Part shown: in pieces, positions 19,464 through 28,261 of the stretch
Layout of the letters: each line of letters opens with the position of its first letter
How positions within the stretch are numbered: position 1 is the first letter of the stretch
DNA from: Planctomycetaceae bacterium
GTDB lineage: Bacteria > Planctomycetota > Planctomycetia > Planctomycetales > Planctomycetaceae
Direction: 5' to 3'
NCBI GenBank assembly: GCA_024742875.1
Contig: JANSXP010000032.1
Location: 1 to 64,000 of the forward strand
DNA length: 64,000 nucleotides
Translations under genes and position numbers: made by a program
The notes under the pieces: generated by a model
What the model saw: the letters and a program-made list of their open reading frames with translations, nothing else
Databases searched by the model: none
What the model was told of the DNA's origin: nothing

Positions 19464-20354
19464 ATGACTGATCCCGCCGCCACGAACGATGTCTGGACCG
19501 TGCAGAGAATTCTGCAGTGGACGACCGGATACCTGACTGAACGAGGGGTGGAATCCGCACGACTTGAAGCGGAACTGCTGCTTGCCCACGCCCGAGAGTG
19601 TCAGCGAATCAACCTCTACACGGATCTCAACGTCCCGCTGACCGACGAAGAACGCAGCCGCATGCGAGGCTACGTGAAGCGGCGGTCGCAGCGAGAGCCA
19701 CTGGCTTATATCACCGGCAATCGGGAATTTTATGGGCGGGACTTTTGTGTCGGTCCTGGTGTTTTGATCCCCCGGCCGGAAACTGAAACGCTGATTGATG
19801 TGTGTCTGGATTTGATTCCCGAACAGGCCGCAGCGGACATTTGTGAAGTGGGATTTGGCTCCGGCTGTATCTGCACCACACTGGCCCGACAGCGCAGTCA
19901 GCTGAGAGTCTACGCCACGGATGTCTCGCCGGAGGCGATGACCTTCGCCCGTCGTAACACGCAGGAACACGATGTGGAGGATCGCGTGACCCTGCTGGCG
20001 GGAGAGGGCTTCATGCCGCTGGCAGACGCTGGTGTGCAGCAACTGCAGGGAATCGTCAGCAATCCGCCCTACGTTCGTGAGGATGAAATGTCCGGGCTGG
20101 AGCCCGAGGTTGCCGAGCATGAGCCCTCGCTGGCGCTGGTGTCCGGTGCCGACGGCCTGGATCTGATTCGCCGTCTGATCCCGGAATCTGTCAGTCTGCT
20201 GCAGCCCGGTGGCTGGATGGCAATGGAACTGGATCCCGCTCAGGCGGCCACGGTGGCCGCTCTGTTTGGTGAAAGCGGTTTTGAAAACGTCAGAATTCAT
20301 GCGGACCTGAATGGTCAGGATCGCATCGTGTCCGCCTGCCGGCCTGGCGACTAG
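19464..20354 (+). CDS. prmC: Release factor glutamine methyltransferase
   Basis: 296 residues from the ATG at 19464. It uses S-adenosylmethionine to methylate the glutamine of the release-factor GGQ motif. Seen: helical N-terminus ending REPLAYITGNREFYGRDF; VGPGVLIPRPETETL, which is family-specific; the SAM loop EVGFGSGCICTTLA (with F in place of the common G/T); and the substrate-binding NPPYV. It is sandwiched between prfA and murA, and only 16 bases separate its stop from the murA start, so co-transcription is very likely. Confidence 0.95.
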   Translation: MTDPAATNDVWTVQRILQWTTGYLTERGVESARLEAELLLAHARECQRINLYTDLNVPLTDEERSRMRGYVKRRSQREPLAYITGNREFYGRDFCVGPGVLIPRPETETLIDVCLDLIPEQAAADICEVGFGSGCICTTLARQRSQLRVYATDVSPEAMTFARRNTQEHDVEDRVTLLAGEGFMPLADAGVQQLQGIVSNPPYVREDEMSGLEPEVAEHEPSLALVSGADGLDLIRRLIPESVSLLQPGGWMAMELDPAQAATVAALFGESGFENVRIHADLNGQDRIVSACRPGD

Positions 20355-20370
20355 GTCAACGGAGAGCCGC

Positions 20371-21735
20371 ATGGATCTGCTGCAGGTGTCAGGAGGACGA
20401 CCGCTGGTTGGAACGGTTCGCGTCGACGGGGCGAAAAACTCGGCGCTGCCGATCATGGCGGCCACTTTGGCCATTGGCGACATGGTGGAACTGCGCAGCA
20501 TTCCAGATCTGGTGGACGTGCGAACGATGAGGTCGCTGCTGCTTTCGCAGAATGCAGACGTCTCGTCTCTGCAGGATGGATGTCTGCGGATTCATGCCGG
20601 TCGAGCCGGCGGCAAAGTGGCGCACTATGATCTCGTACGGCAGATGCGGGCAGGTATCTGTGTTCTGGGGCCCCTGCTGACACGATTTGGCCGTGCGTGC
20701 GTTTCTCTGCCAGGCGGCTGCAACATTGGTCATCGCCCCGTTGATCTGCATTTGAAGGCGCTGGTGGCGATGGGGGCCGATGTGCGGATCGAAAACGGTT
20801 ACATCGTGGCCGAGTGCGAACGACTTCAGGGGGCTCAGATTGACCTTGAGGGCCCGTTCGGATCGACGGTCACCGGCACGTGCAATGTTATGGTAGCCGC
20901 GACGCTGGCGCGTGGTCGGACGGTTATTCAGAACGCCGCGCTGGAGCCGGAAGTGACTGACCTGGCCGCTTTCCTGCAGCGAGCAGGGGCCGTGATTCAC
21001 GGACACGGCACATCTGTCATTGAGATCGAGGGGCAGGAAGAACTGTCTGGCTGTTCGTACACAGTGATGCCCGACCGCATTGAAGCGGCCACGCTGGCGG
21101 TGGCAGCGGTCACGACGCGCGGAGAGATCTGCATCAGCAACGCCCCGGTCAGCAGCATGCAGGCAACGCTGGACGTGCTCTCACAGGTGGGCGCGTGCAT
21201 TGATGAATCCACATCTGGTCTTCGTGTGAGCGGCACGGGGCAACTGCGAGCGACGCGATTTGTCGCTCGCCCCTTTCCCGGGGTTCCCACAGACTGCCAG
21301 GCCCAACTGATGGCTCTGCTTACGACTGTGGAAGGCCAGAGCGAGGTGGCGGACGCCGTCTTTCCAGAACGCTTTATGCACGTGTCCGAGTTGATGCGAA
21401 TGGGCGCGCAGATCGTGCAGCAGCACGGTGAGGCCACAATTTACGGAGGGCGTCCCTTGGGTGGGGCCGACGTGATGGCCTCAGACCTGCGGGCCAGTGC
21501 GGCACTCGTCATTGCGGCTCTTGCCGCGTCCGGAACGACGTGGATTCAGAGGATCTATCATCTGGACCGTGGCTACGTTCGGCTGGAGGACAAACTTCGC
21601 GGCCTGGGAGCCGACGTTCACCGAGTCTCCCAGTCAGAATTGCGAACGCCCCACTATCTGATGTCGGACCATCGCAATCGCCCGTCGATTAACGAAAAAG
21701 GGTCTGGTGCCGCGACGGACCAGACCCCTGAGTGA
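20371..21735 (+). CDS. murA: UDP-N-acetylglucosamine 1-carboxyvinyltransferase
   Basis: 454 residues from the ATG at 20371, with GGAGAG upstream. It catalyses the first committed step of peptidoglycan precursor synthesis, in the cytoplasm. DGAKNSALP carries the conserved Lys/Asn. The active-site loop LPGGCNIGHRPVDLH holds Cys117, equivalent to E. coli Cys115 (the fosfomycin target). PGVPTDCQAQLMAL and the RIYHLDRGYVRLEDKLR C-terminal block are also intact. The last ~30 residues after RGLGADVHRVSQ extend past the usual end of the family. Their DNA forms a terminator hairpin for the convergent gene. Presence of MurA together with LysA supports a peptidoglycan-making planctomycete. Confidence 0.95.
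   Translation: MDLLQVSGGRPLVGTVRVDGAKNSALPIMAATLAIGDMVELRSIPDLVDVRTMRSLLLSQNADVSSLQDGCLRIHAGRAGGKVAHYDLVRQMRAGICVLGPLLTRFGRACVSLPGGCNIGHRPVDLHLKALVAMGADVRIENGYIVAECERLQGAQIDLEGPFGSTVTGTCNVMVAATLARGRTVIQNAALEPEVTDLAAFLQRAGAVIHGHGTSVIEIEGQEELSGCSYTVMPDRIEAATLAVAAVTTRGEICISNAPVSSMQATLDVLSQVGACIDESTSGLRVSGTGQLRATRFVARPFPGVPTDCQAQLMALLTTVEGQSEVADAVFPERFMHVSELMRMGAQIVQQHGEATIYGGRPLGGADVMASDLRASAALVIAALAASGTTWIQRIYHLDRGYVRLEDKLRGLGADVHRVSQSELRTPHYLMSDHRNRPSINEKGSGAATDQTPE
21692..21727 (-). terminator. Terminator on the minus strand inside the murA 3' end
   Basis: GGGTCTGGT (21700-21708) pairs perfectly with ACCAGACCC (21719-21727). On the minus strand the hairpin is followed by TTTTTC (complement of 21694-21699), a classic intrinsic terminator. 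It lies 47 bases beyond the stop of the minus-strand gene at 21775 and within murA codons. The plus strand has no U-run after it. Confidence 0.75.
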
Positions 21736-21774
21736 CGAATTTGAACTGACCAGACGCCAGCGTGACTCTGTCTG

Positions 21775-22242
21775 TTAGTGGTCACACTTTTCGCAGCGGT
21801 TGTCCTGACTTCGCAGCAGGTACGAAGGGCCGTATGGCGAACTGCCATTGCCCAGCACATACGGCGTGTATTCCATTCGGAATGAGTCGCAGGGACGCGC
21901 GAAAAGATGGCCGAAACCGCGGGGACGGAACGGGTCTTTGGCGCAACGCTGGTATTTGGTCAGCGTGGCGGCTTTCGGGCGGTGCCAATGGGTGTAGTTC
22001 TGGAACGGCAGAGCAAAATGCTTGTAGCCGTGTCCGGGTGAGTGTGGGCTGCCCATGTCCGGCATTCGTCGATACTGATCGAAGCCATTCACTTGGTTGC
22101 CAACGGGACAGGTGTTGCAGGCTTCCTGAGCGACTGTATGCGTCTTCTGTGCAGACACTGTGTCGCTGTCTTCAGCGATGGCGTGGGTGTGTCCGGCCAG
22201 AATCGCCAGGACAAAAACAGCGAGCGGGGTAGGCAAACGCAT
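21775..22242 (-). CDS. Small secreted protein with Cys pairs
   Basis: 155 residues, not recognised. The ATG at 22242 begins a signal peptide (RLPTPLAVFVLAILAGHTHA) and has GGAG nine bases upstream, so the longer open frame before it is not used. The mature part is rich in Tyr, Pro, His, Gly and Arg. It contains ACNTCP near its start, a lone Cys in the middle (YQRCAKD), one in RPCDSF, and CEKCDH at the very end, suggesting metal binding or disulphides. It is convergent with murA, whose 3' end contains its terminator. Possible envelope or spore-coat-like role is speculation only. Confidence 0.7.
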   Translation of the reverse strand: MRLPTPLAVFVLAILAGHTHAIAEDSDTVSAQKTHTVAQEACNTCPVGNQVNGFDQYRRMPDMGSPHSPGHGYKHFALPFQNYTHWHRPKAATLTKYQRCAKDPFRPRGFGHLFARPCDSFRMEYTPYVLGNGSSPYGPSYLLRSQDNRCEKCDH

Positions 22243-22642
22243 CCTGCATTTCTCCGCGAAGTAAAAGGAAGTTGGGCAATCCATTCGCCCGGTTATCGGA
22301 GTGATCGACTGCTCTTCGAGGCATGCTGAGCCGGATGATCCCCCAAGCCGCATTACGCGTATGGGCGGGGTGGTCCCGAGGATCGTGCTGGTTGTAGGTC
22401 TGCGTCTCCTCCCGCAGCTTCGCTGATCGGAAAAGTCGATTTCCTCGTCTGATCTTTGCGGACCCGGATTTCTGGGGGCGAGATCCGGACGCCCATTTGG
22501 CAAAAGCTCAGTAAAAAACGGGTGTTTAGGGAGATCAGCGTGCCTGCTCTGCTAATGTTAGATGGGGACAAATCGGGCCGTTTTGCCCAGTCTCCGTCAT
22601 CACCCTTCGCAGACGCTACAAATCGAACCGCAGGGCTGTGGA
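22243..22642. other. Divergent intergenic region
   Basis: 400 bases between the divergent small secreted protein and fabH. It should carry both promoters. I see no convincing promoter boxes, RNA gene or repeat, and the short open frames crossing it have no coding character. Confidence 0.5.
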
Positions 22643-23806
22643 ATGAACCCGCAAAACTCGATCGCACCGGAATCGACCGAGAATGCTCGACCGGCAGCTG
22701 CGGCCCCTCAAGCCGAACAGCCGGCTCCACCGGCGGCAGCGCCTACAGCAACACCCGCCGAATCCGCTGTGCCCAGGAAGGTCAGCGAACCGCGAGTTCT
22801 GTTTAAAGGATCACAGCGCACGAATCGGGTCACCGGTGTCGGGATCAGCGGTATCGGCAGCTATGTGCCTGATCTGGTTGTTACCAACGCGGAACTGGAA
22901 AGCCGTTACGGATTTGAGCCAGGCTGGGTCGAGAAACGGACGGGAATCCTCGAGCGTCGCTATGCGGCCGATGATGAAGGAACCAGCGATCTGGCAGTGA
23001 AAGCTGCCAGAAAAGCAATGCAGTCAGCCGGTATTGGTCCGGCGGATGTTGATCTGCTGCTTGTGGGGACATTCACCCCCGATTTCACCTGCCCGTCAAC
23101 GGCCTGTCTCGTCCAGGATAAGCTGGGACTGGATGCTCCGGCGGTCGACCTGCAGGCGGCCTGCAGTGGGTTCATGTACGCACTGGCGACGGGCGCTCAG
23201 TTTGTCGCCACAGGAAATGCTCAGAACGCCCTGGTCATTGGCGCGGACGTCAATAGTCGGATCGTCGAGCCCGCCGACCAGGGCACTGCGCCTTTGTTTG
23301 GAGACGGGGCTGGTGCTGTTGTGCTGACTCCCGGAAGTGATGAGCAGGGACTGATCTGCTACCAATTGGGGGCCGATGGGTCTGGCGGCTGTATGCTCGA
23401 TCGACCGGTCGGTGGAACGGCCCGTCCGATCACACCAGAGCTGATCGCGTCGGGACAGCACTATTTGAAAATGGATGGACGCAACGTCTTCAAGTGGGCC
23501 ATCAAAGCCGTCACTGAAACGATTCGCACGGTCATTGATCGCGCCTCGGTCAACGTTGATGACGTAAAGCTGTTTGTACTCCATCAGGCCAACATCCGGA
23601 TCATTGACCATGCCATGGATGTGCTGGGGATTCCGTCCGAAAAAGTCTGCAATAATCTGGAGCGTGTTGGCAACACGTCCGCCGCATCGATCCCTCTGGC
23701 TCTGGACGAAGCGGCACGCACCCACGGACTGGAGCCCGGTGACCTGGTCCTGATGTGTGGTTTCGGTGCCGGGCTGACCTGGGGCACGGGACTGTTTCGG
23801 TGGTAG
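22643..23806 (+). CDS. fabH: Beta-ketoacyl-ACP synthase III with N-terminal Ala/Pro extension
   Basis: 387 residues. It condenses acetyl-CoA (or a branched starter) with malonyl-ACP to begin fatty-acid synthesis. The catalytic triad is complete: Cys174 in QAACSGFMYAL, His in VLHQANIRIID, and Asn in NNLERVGNTSAASIP. The final GFGAGLTWG block is also present. The conserved enzyme starts only around residue 65 (GVGISGIGSYVPD). Before it lie about 60 residues rich in Ala, Pro, Gln and Glu, with no signal-peptide character. Counting from E. coli Cys112 confirms an extension of about 62 residues. A later start is possible, but no good one with a ribosome site is visible. No other fab gene is adjacent. 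Confidence 0.93.
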   Translation: MNPQNSIAPESTENARPAAAAPQAEQPAPPAAAPTATPAESAVPRKVSEPRVLFKGSQRTNRVTGVGISGIGSYVPDLVVTNAELESRYGFEPGWVEKRTGILERRYAADDEGTSDLAVKAARKAMQSAGIGPADVDLLLVGTFTPDFTCPSTACLVQDKLGLDAPAVDLQAACSGFMYALATGAQFVATGNAQNALVIGADVNSRIVEPADQGTAPLFGDGAGAVVLTPGSDEQGLICYQLGADGSGGCMLDRPVGGTARPITPELIASGQHYLKMDGRNVFKWAIKAVTETIRTVIDRASVNVDDVKLFVLHQANIRIIDHAMDVLGIPSEKVCNNLERVGNTSAASIPLALDEAARTHGLEPGDLVLMCGFGAGLTWGTGLFRW

Positions 23807-23977
23807 TCGGTTGCACCTGATCGCCTTCCTGCGTTCCCCCCCGGGGTCTTCACCGCCAAATATTCTGATCCGGCCAGAGCCGGTCTGATGTGAGAATGCT
23901 GGTCTGGCCGTCCGCCACATTACGTGAGTGCTGCGTTTGTGACTGACTTCAAAGACGGCAATCGACCGTCGGCCGTG

Positions 23978-24793
23978 CTAGTCTTCCGACGTGCGGTTGT
24001 TCTTGCGGCCGGAGCGGAAGTATCGTTTCGACTCGTTGATGGCGGTCCGCCGTGTGGTGAAGCGGACCCACAGACTCAACAGATAATTTCGCCAGCCTGG
24101 AATGATATACTGCCGGCGGCGTTCCAGCGCGGTCAGCGCCGTTCGCACCACCTTAAACGGCGTTTGTGAGGTGTGCTTGTCGAGCCATCCGGGCGCACCG
24201 GCGACATCGAAAAACTCGGTGCGCGTGACGCCTGGGCACAGTGCCAGCACGGTGACCCCGCGACTGCGAGCTTCCGCCCAGAGGGCTTCGCTGAAATGCA
24301 GCACAAAAGATTTGGATGCCGCATAGGCACCCATAAAGGCCACGGGTTGAAAGGCGGCAACAGATGCCAGATTGATAATGGCGCCGTGGCCCCGTTCCAG
24401 CATGCCCGGCAGGACCCGATAGGTTAGATCGGTCAGGGTGAGGATATTGAGTGACAGCATCCGCTGAACGTCTTCCGGGCTGGTGCCCTCAATCTCCCCG
24501 ATACGACCGACACCCGCGTTGTTCACCAGCAATTCCACGTTGACACCCAGCTTTTCCACTTCCTCCATCAGACGTCGGGAGGCATCCGGCTCGGCGAGGT
24601 CAACGGTCACGATGTGGCAGTTGGTGCCGTGCTTGGTCAGCAGGTCCTGAGCGAGTGTGTTCATCGGATCGGTGCGACGGGCCGCGAGGATCAGGTGCAT
24701 CCCCCGCCCAGCCAGTCGCGCAGCAAACTCAGCACCGATGCCTGAGGAGGCACCGGTCACAAGCGCCCAGCGATCGTTGTACGTATCGAGCAA
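23978..24793 (-). CDS. Short-chain dehydrogenase/reductase
   Basis: 271 residues, starting at a TTG (24793) with AAAGG about nine bases upstream; no ATG fits. Classical SDR features: NAD(P)-binding TGASSGIGAEFA at residues 14-25, followed by Arg residues (AARRTD) that favour NADP; NNAGVG; catalytic Ser in INLASVAAF and YAASKSF; and PGVTRTEF. The C-terminal 60 residues after ALTALERRRQYIIPG carry a weak hydrophobic patch and a basic tail (RSGRKNNRTSED), as in membrane-associated SDRs of the YqjQ/DltE type. Substrate unknown. It is divergent from nnrE. Confidence 0.87.
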   Translation of the reverse strand: MLDTYNDRWALVTGASSGIGAEFAARLAGRGMHLILAARRTDPMNTLAQDLLTKHGTNCHIVTVDLAEPDASRRLMEEVEKLGVNVELLVNNAGVGRIGEIEGTSPEDVQRMLSLNILTLTDLTYRVLPGMLERGHGAIINLASVAAFQPVAFMGAYAASKSFVLHFSEALWAEARSRGVTVLALCPGVTRTEFFDVAGAPGWLDKHTSQTPFKVVRTALTALERRRQYIIPGWRNYLLSLWVRFTTRRTAINESKRYFRSGRKNNRTSED

Positions 24794-24946
24794 CCTGGTG
24801 AAACCTTTGCGCTGCGGCTGTGCTGCGTGACTTCATCTCGCAGTGGTCGTATCCTACCAGTTTAGTGCAGTTCGTCATCAGACTGCGTCTGATTCGCACT
24901 TTTCAGAGTATCCCCCCGCCTTTTTTCCGCTTTCCAACGGGCATTC

Positions 24947-25693
24947 ATGTCAAAGCAGCGAAATGAGCCTTTTGGGGGACCTGTGGCAGACTCCGGTGAG
25001 CCGCTCGTTTTTACGCGACAGCAGATTCGATCGCTGGACGCGGCAGCTGTCGAGGAGCTGGGAATCTCCAGTCTGGTGCTCATGGAAAACGCGGCCCGAG
25101 GACTCGCTGATGTGCTGATAGACAATTTGGGATGCGTCGATTCTTCGTCGAGACGGATCCTGATTGTGTGCGGCCCGGGCAATAACGGAGGAGATGGACT
25201 GGCGCTCAGACGGCAGTTGTCAGCTCGCGGCTGTGATGCCACCGCACTGCTGTTGTCGGCAGGAAAACGGCTGTCTGACGATGCGCGGGCCAACAGTGAC
25301 ATTCTGATCTGTGGCGGCATGCCCGCTGTTGACTGCGAACTGGAACTGCTGCGACAGAAGCTGGCCTCGTTGCAGCCGCAGGACATCATTGTGGACTGTC
25401 TGCTGGGGACGGGGGTGCGGGGGGCGCCCACGAGTCCCTTCTCCGAGGCTATCGAAGCCATCAACAAGACGCCCGCGCGCGTGCTGTCGGCGGATGTGCC
25501 GTCTGGTCTCGACTGCCAGAGTGGATCGGCCGCTGGAGCCTGCATTCGTGCCGACATGACGGTGTCGTTTGCTGGCCTCAAAAGTGGATACCTGATTTCC
25601 ACTGCGCGGCCCTGGCTGGGTGAAGTGCGTGTGGCTCACATTGGACTGCCGGAATCCTGGGTGCGCCGCTTTCATGCACGCACGTGCGACTGA
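24947..25693 (+). CDS. nnrE: NAD(P)H-hydrate epimerase (YjeF N-terminal type)
   Basis: 248 residues. It epimerises damaged R-NAD(P)HX to the S form for repair. Seen: RSLDAAAVEELGISSLVLMENAARG, the nucleotide/phosphate loop VCGPGNNGGDGLALRR, the catalytic region VDCLLGTG, then VPSGLDCQSG and KSGYL. It is the epimerase domain only; in many bacteria this is fused to the ADP-dependent dehydratase (NnrD), which is absent from this window. The first ~20 residues are not conserved. The next gene begins 30 bases downstream. Confidence 0.9.
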   Translation: MSKQRNEPFGGPVADSGEPLVFTRQQIRSLDAAAVEELGISSLVLMENAARGLADVLIDNLGCVDSSSRRILIVCGPGNNGGDGLALRRQLSARGCDATALLLSAGKRLSDDARANSDILICGGMPAVDCELELLRQKLASLQPQDIIVDCLLGTGVRGAPTSPFSEAIEAINKTPARVLSADVPSGLDCQSGSAAGACIRADMTVSFAGLKSGYLISTARPWLGEVRVAHIGLPESWVRRFHARTCD

Positions 25694-25723
25694 CACTTAT
25701 GACCTCATCGCGGGGACGACACC

Positions 25724-26581
25724 GTGGACCACACGATCAAAGTCATGACGTTTAACATCTGGCGTGGTGGCGTCCGTGGCGGGCAGCCGCTGTCACAGTC
25801 TGCCGAAGTCATGCAGCATGCGGACATCATCGGCGTTCAGGAGACGTATGACGGCGACACGGACAGCAGCGCGGCCATTGCGTCAATGCTCCGCTGGCAC
25901 CATTTTGATCAGGGTGGTCGCACGTCCGTGATCAGTCGTTTTCCCATCACCAGAGCGACGCCGGGGCGCTGGGGTGTCTTTGTGAAACCGGAGGGAGCGG
26001 ATGAAGTCTGCGTACTGAACTGCCACCTGGCGGCTTCGCCCTACCAACCCTATCAACTGCTCCGTATTCCCTATGGTGAGGCCCCTTTTATCCGCACAGA
26101 ACTGGAGGCCATTGCCTGGGCCAATCGAGCGCGCGGACGGCAGCTGGACCGCCTGCTGTCAGAACTGACGGTGGTCAAAGCGTCAGGTACGCCGTTCGTC
26201 GTGACGGGAGATTTTAATGAACCGTCACATCTGGACTGGACGCAGGCGGCCGCAAAACAGGGACTGCATCCGCTGCGGGTGCGGTATCCTGCCAGTCGCA
26301 GGATGCAGGCTGCGGGAGCGACCGACTGCTACCGCGCTGTTTATTCAGACCCCACTGACCGCACGGGCTTCACCTGGACACCGACCACACAACCTGAAGA
26401 TCCCGGCGATCATCATGATCGGATTGACTTCGTTTACTGCAGTCCTCAGTTCAAAGTGCTGGCCGCTGCCGTGGCTGGTGAGACAGAAACCAACGCACAG
26501 ATCGTCGTCTCGCCATGGCCGTCTGATCATCGGGCCGTGATGGCCAGTCTCACGTGGCGCTCCGGCCAGACGCCTGCGTAA
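25724..26581 (+). CDS. Endonuclease/exonuclease/phosphatase family protein
   Basis: 285 residues, starting at a GTG (25724) preceded by GGGGA. The EEP fold is recognised by TFNIWRGG, the metal-ligand glutamate in GVQETYD, SRFPI, the catalytic TGDFNEP, and the terminal SDHRAVMASL histidine. There is no signal peptide, so it should act in the cytoplasm, unlike many secreted family members. Such enzymes cleave phosphodiesters in DNA, RNA, phospholipids or nucleotides; the substrate here cannot be assigned. It is probably in one unit with nnrE, followed by a terminator. Confidence 0.87.
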   Translation: MDHTIKVMTFNIWRGGVRGGQPLSQSAEVMQHADIIGVQETYDGDTDSSAAIASMLRWHHFDQGGRTSVISRFPITRATPGRWGVFVKPEGADEVCVLNCHLAASPYQPYQLLRIPYGEAPFIRTELEAIAWANRARGRQLDRLLSELTVVKASGTPFVVTGDFNEPSHLDWTQAAAKQGLHPLRVRYPASRRMQAAGATDCYRAVYSDPTDRTGFTWTPTTQPEDPGDHHDRIDFVYCSPQFKVLAAAVAGETETNAQIVVSPWPSDHRAVMASLTWRSGQTPA

Positions 26582-26587
26582 CAAAAA

Positions 26588-26632
26588 GACGCCCTCGATC
26601 CAGACCATTCGGTCGTTCGAGGGCGTCCTTTG
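26588..26632. terminator. Bidirectional hairpin terminator
   Basis: GACGCCCTCGA (26588-26598) pairs perfectly with TCGAGGGCGTC (26617-26627). The plus strand continues CTTTG, and the minus strand continues TTTTTG, so it suits both convergent genes, better for the minus-strand DUF1559 gene. Confidence 0.85.
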
Positions 26633-26668
26633 ATGTCGAGTGATTCCACCTGAGTGGTGGGACGGCAT

Positions 26669-27586
26669 TTAGAATTCGCCGATCACTTCACCACCGTTGA
26701 TGGTCGCCAGCGAATGGTAAACGCCCGTGTCGATGTTCTCGCTAATGAATCGCACAGATCCGTCTCCCAGGGTGAACTGCGCGCCGCCAGTGTGGCGGCT
26801 GCCGAAATCATCAAAATGTGCGGATGGGTCGTTCGGCACATGGTCGGCTGAACCCAGAATACGCTGGAAGGCTTCTTCCCCTTCGGACACCATGCCAGGC
26901 CAGGTAGAGAACCAGCCCAGCAAAGGCTCTGTGCGGCGTTCTCCGAGCATCAGTGTGTTGGTGGTGCCGTCGGTGATGTCGCGGATACGGACTTTGCTGT
27001 TGTGATACATCATCCCGTCACCCTCGCATTGCCCGTTGGCCTTAACGGGGGCTGTACCTGGCGCGTTTTCACAGCCATCCAGTTCCTCTGTTCCGAATAC
27101 GCCGATGTAGTTGGCAGTCGGCAGACGCGCGAGAACGGTGCCTGGCGATCCTTCTTCTTCGATATTCCAAAAGTCAGTCTTAGGGTCTGAGGGGCACTGG
27201 AAAGCGGGCAGCACGTTTTCGAGGTACGCCACATTGGCCGGGTCATGAATGGCGAGGCTGGGATTAAACAGCTCGAACAGATTGTTCTGTTCGATGTAAG
27301 GCAGAATCATGGTTCCCCAGCCTGCACCGTTCAGTCCGTCGTGAGCGCTCTGAACTCCGGCGTCCACAGCTATCCAGCCGGACGGAAAACAACGATGGAC
27401 GTCGTGGTAATTATGAAGCGCCAGGCCCAGCTGTTTCAGGTTGTTCTTACACTGGGTGCGGCGGGCCGCTTCACGTGCCTGCTGCACAGCGGGAAGCAGC
27501 AGAGCGATCAAAATGGCGATGATTGCAATCACCACCAGCAATTCAATCAGAGTGAATCCACGCTGTCGTGAATTTCGTGTACGCAT
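26669..27586 (-). CDS. DUF1559 protein with prepilin-type leader
   Basis: 305 residues from the ATG at 27586, with GGAGAGAC upstream. A short basic leader (RTRNSRQRG) precedes FTLIELLVVIAIIAILIALLLP, the type IV prepilin cleavage and methylation signal, so it should be processed by a prepilin peptidase after the glycine. The DUF1559 core follows at once: CKNNLKQLGLALHNYHDVH, FPSGW and MILPYIEQNNLFEL. The C-terminal GGAQFTLGDGSVRFISENID box is the H-x9-DG motif of the family. Planctomycetes have many such pseudopilin-like proteins with unknown function. No other pilus gene lies next to it. It is convergent with the EEP gene. Confidence 0.93.
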   Translation of the reverse strand: MRTRNSRQRGFTLIELLVVIAIIAILIALLLPAVQQAREAARRTQCKNNLKQLGLALHNYHDVHRCFPSGWIAVDAGVQSAHDGLNGAGWGTMILPYIEQNNLFELFNPSLAIHDPANVAYLENVLPAFQCPSDPKTDFWNIEEEGSPGTVLARLPTANYIGVFGTEELDGCENAPGTAPVKANGQCEGDGMMYHNSKVRIRDITDGTTNTLMLGERRTEPLLGWFSTWPGMVSEGEEAFQRILGSADHVPNDPSAHFDDFGSRHTGGAQFTLGDGSVRFISENIDTGVYHSLATINGGEVIGEF

Positions 27587-27850
27587 GATAAGTCTCTCCA
27601 CGATGAATCGGGTCGGATGGACACGATTCGGGTATGAAATGGGAACGAAGACAGGCGGGGCCGACTCGGATGGCGAAGACTCGCCTCGTCCAGAGCCTGA
27701 CCGGAAAGGGAGTGGAATGCGTCGCTCACAATCACGCGCAGGGGCCACTCGAAGGTCGCGTTATCAGGAGAGCAGCGCGTGCTCCGAGCCAGTTGGTGCG
27801 GGGCTACCGCAGTTTGGCGGTGTCGCAGCGCTGCTTTTGACGCGTTCGAT

Positions 27851-28261
27851 TCAGGCCGTTGCGGGCGGCCCGCGGGACTCACCGGGGGTCAGGAGCTGAC
27901 CGCACTCGGCTTCCGAAAAGTGGGGGATTCGATGCTGCACATGCTCCGAAAACTCGGGAACTGCGAACACCGTTGTCTGCGTGGGGGTCATGGCCAGCAC
28001 AGAGCAAACAGAACACTCGTGCTCATCATGCCCCTGAGGCCGGGTGTCATGTGATGGAGCCGAGGAGTCGTCTGAATCAGTAACTTCGTGCTCACAGCCA
28101 AAGCTGCAAACGAACGTTTTCGACGCGGCTGCTGCATGCTGGCAGCATTCTTCACCCAGCTGATGATGGTGCAGCGAATTTCCACAGACCAGCGTCAGCA
28201 AAGCCAGCATCGATGCGATGCGGCCTGATCTGCCCGGGATGTTGCTGACGAATCGAATCAA
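27851..28261 (-). CDS. Small Cys/His-rich exported protein
   Basis: Up to 136 residues; not recognised. The longest frame begins with TTG at 28261. The ATG at 28210 (start of the hydrophobic MLALLTLVC segment) is an alternative and would leave 119 residues; neither has a clear ribosome site. A signal-peptide-like stretch is followed by CGNSLHHHQLGEECCQHAA, then CSFGCEHE, an Asp/Ser/His-rich linker, and HECSVCSVLA. The pattern of paired Cys with many His suggests metal binding outside the cytoplasm, like DUF2946-type proteins, but that link is tentative. Confidence 0.55.
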   Translation of the reverse strand: MIRFVSNIPGRSGRIASMLALLTLVCGNSLHHHQLGEECCQHAAAASKTFVCSFGCEHEVTDSDDSSAPSHDTRPQGHDEHECSVCSVLAMTPTQTTVFAVPEFSEHVQHRIPHFSEAECGQLLTPGESRGPPATA

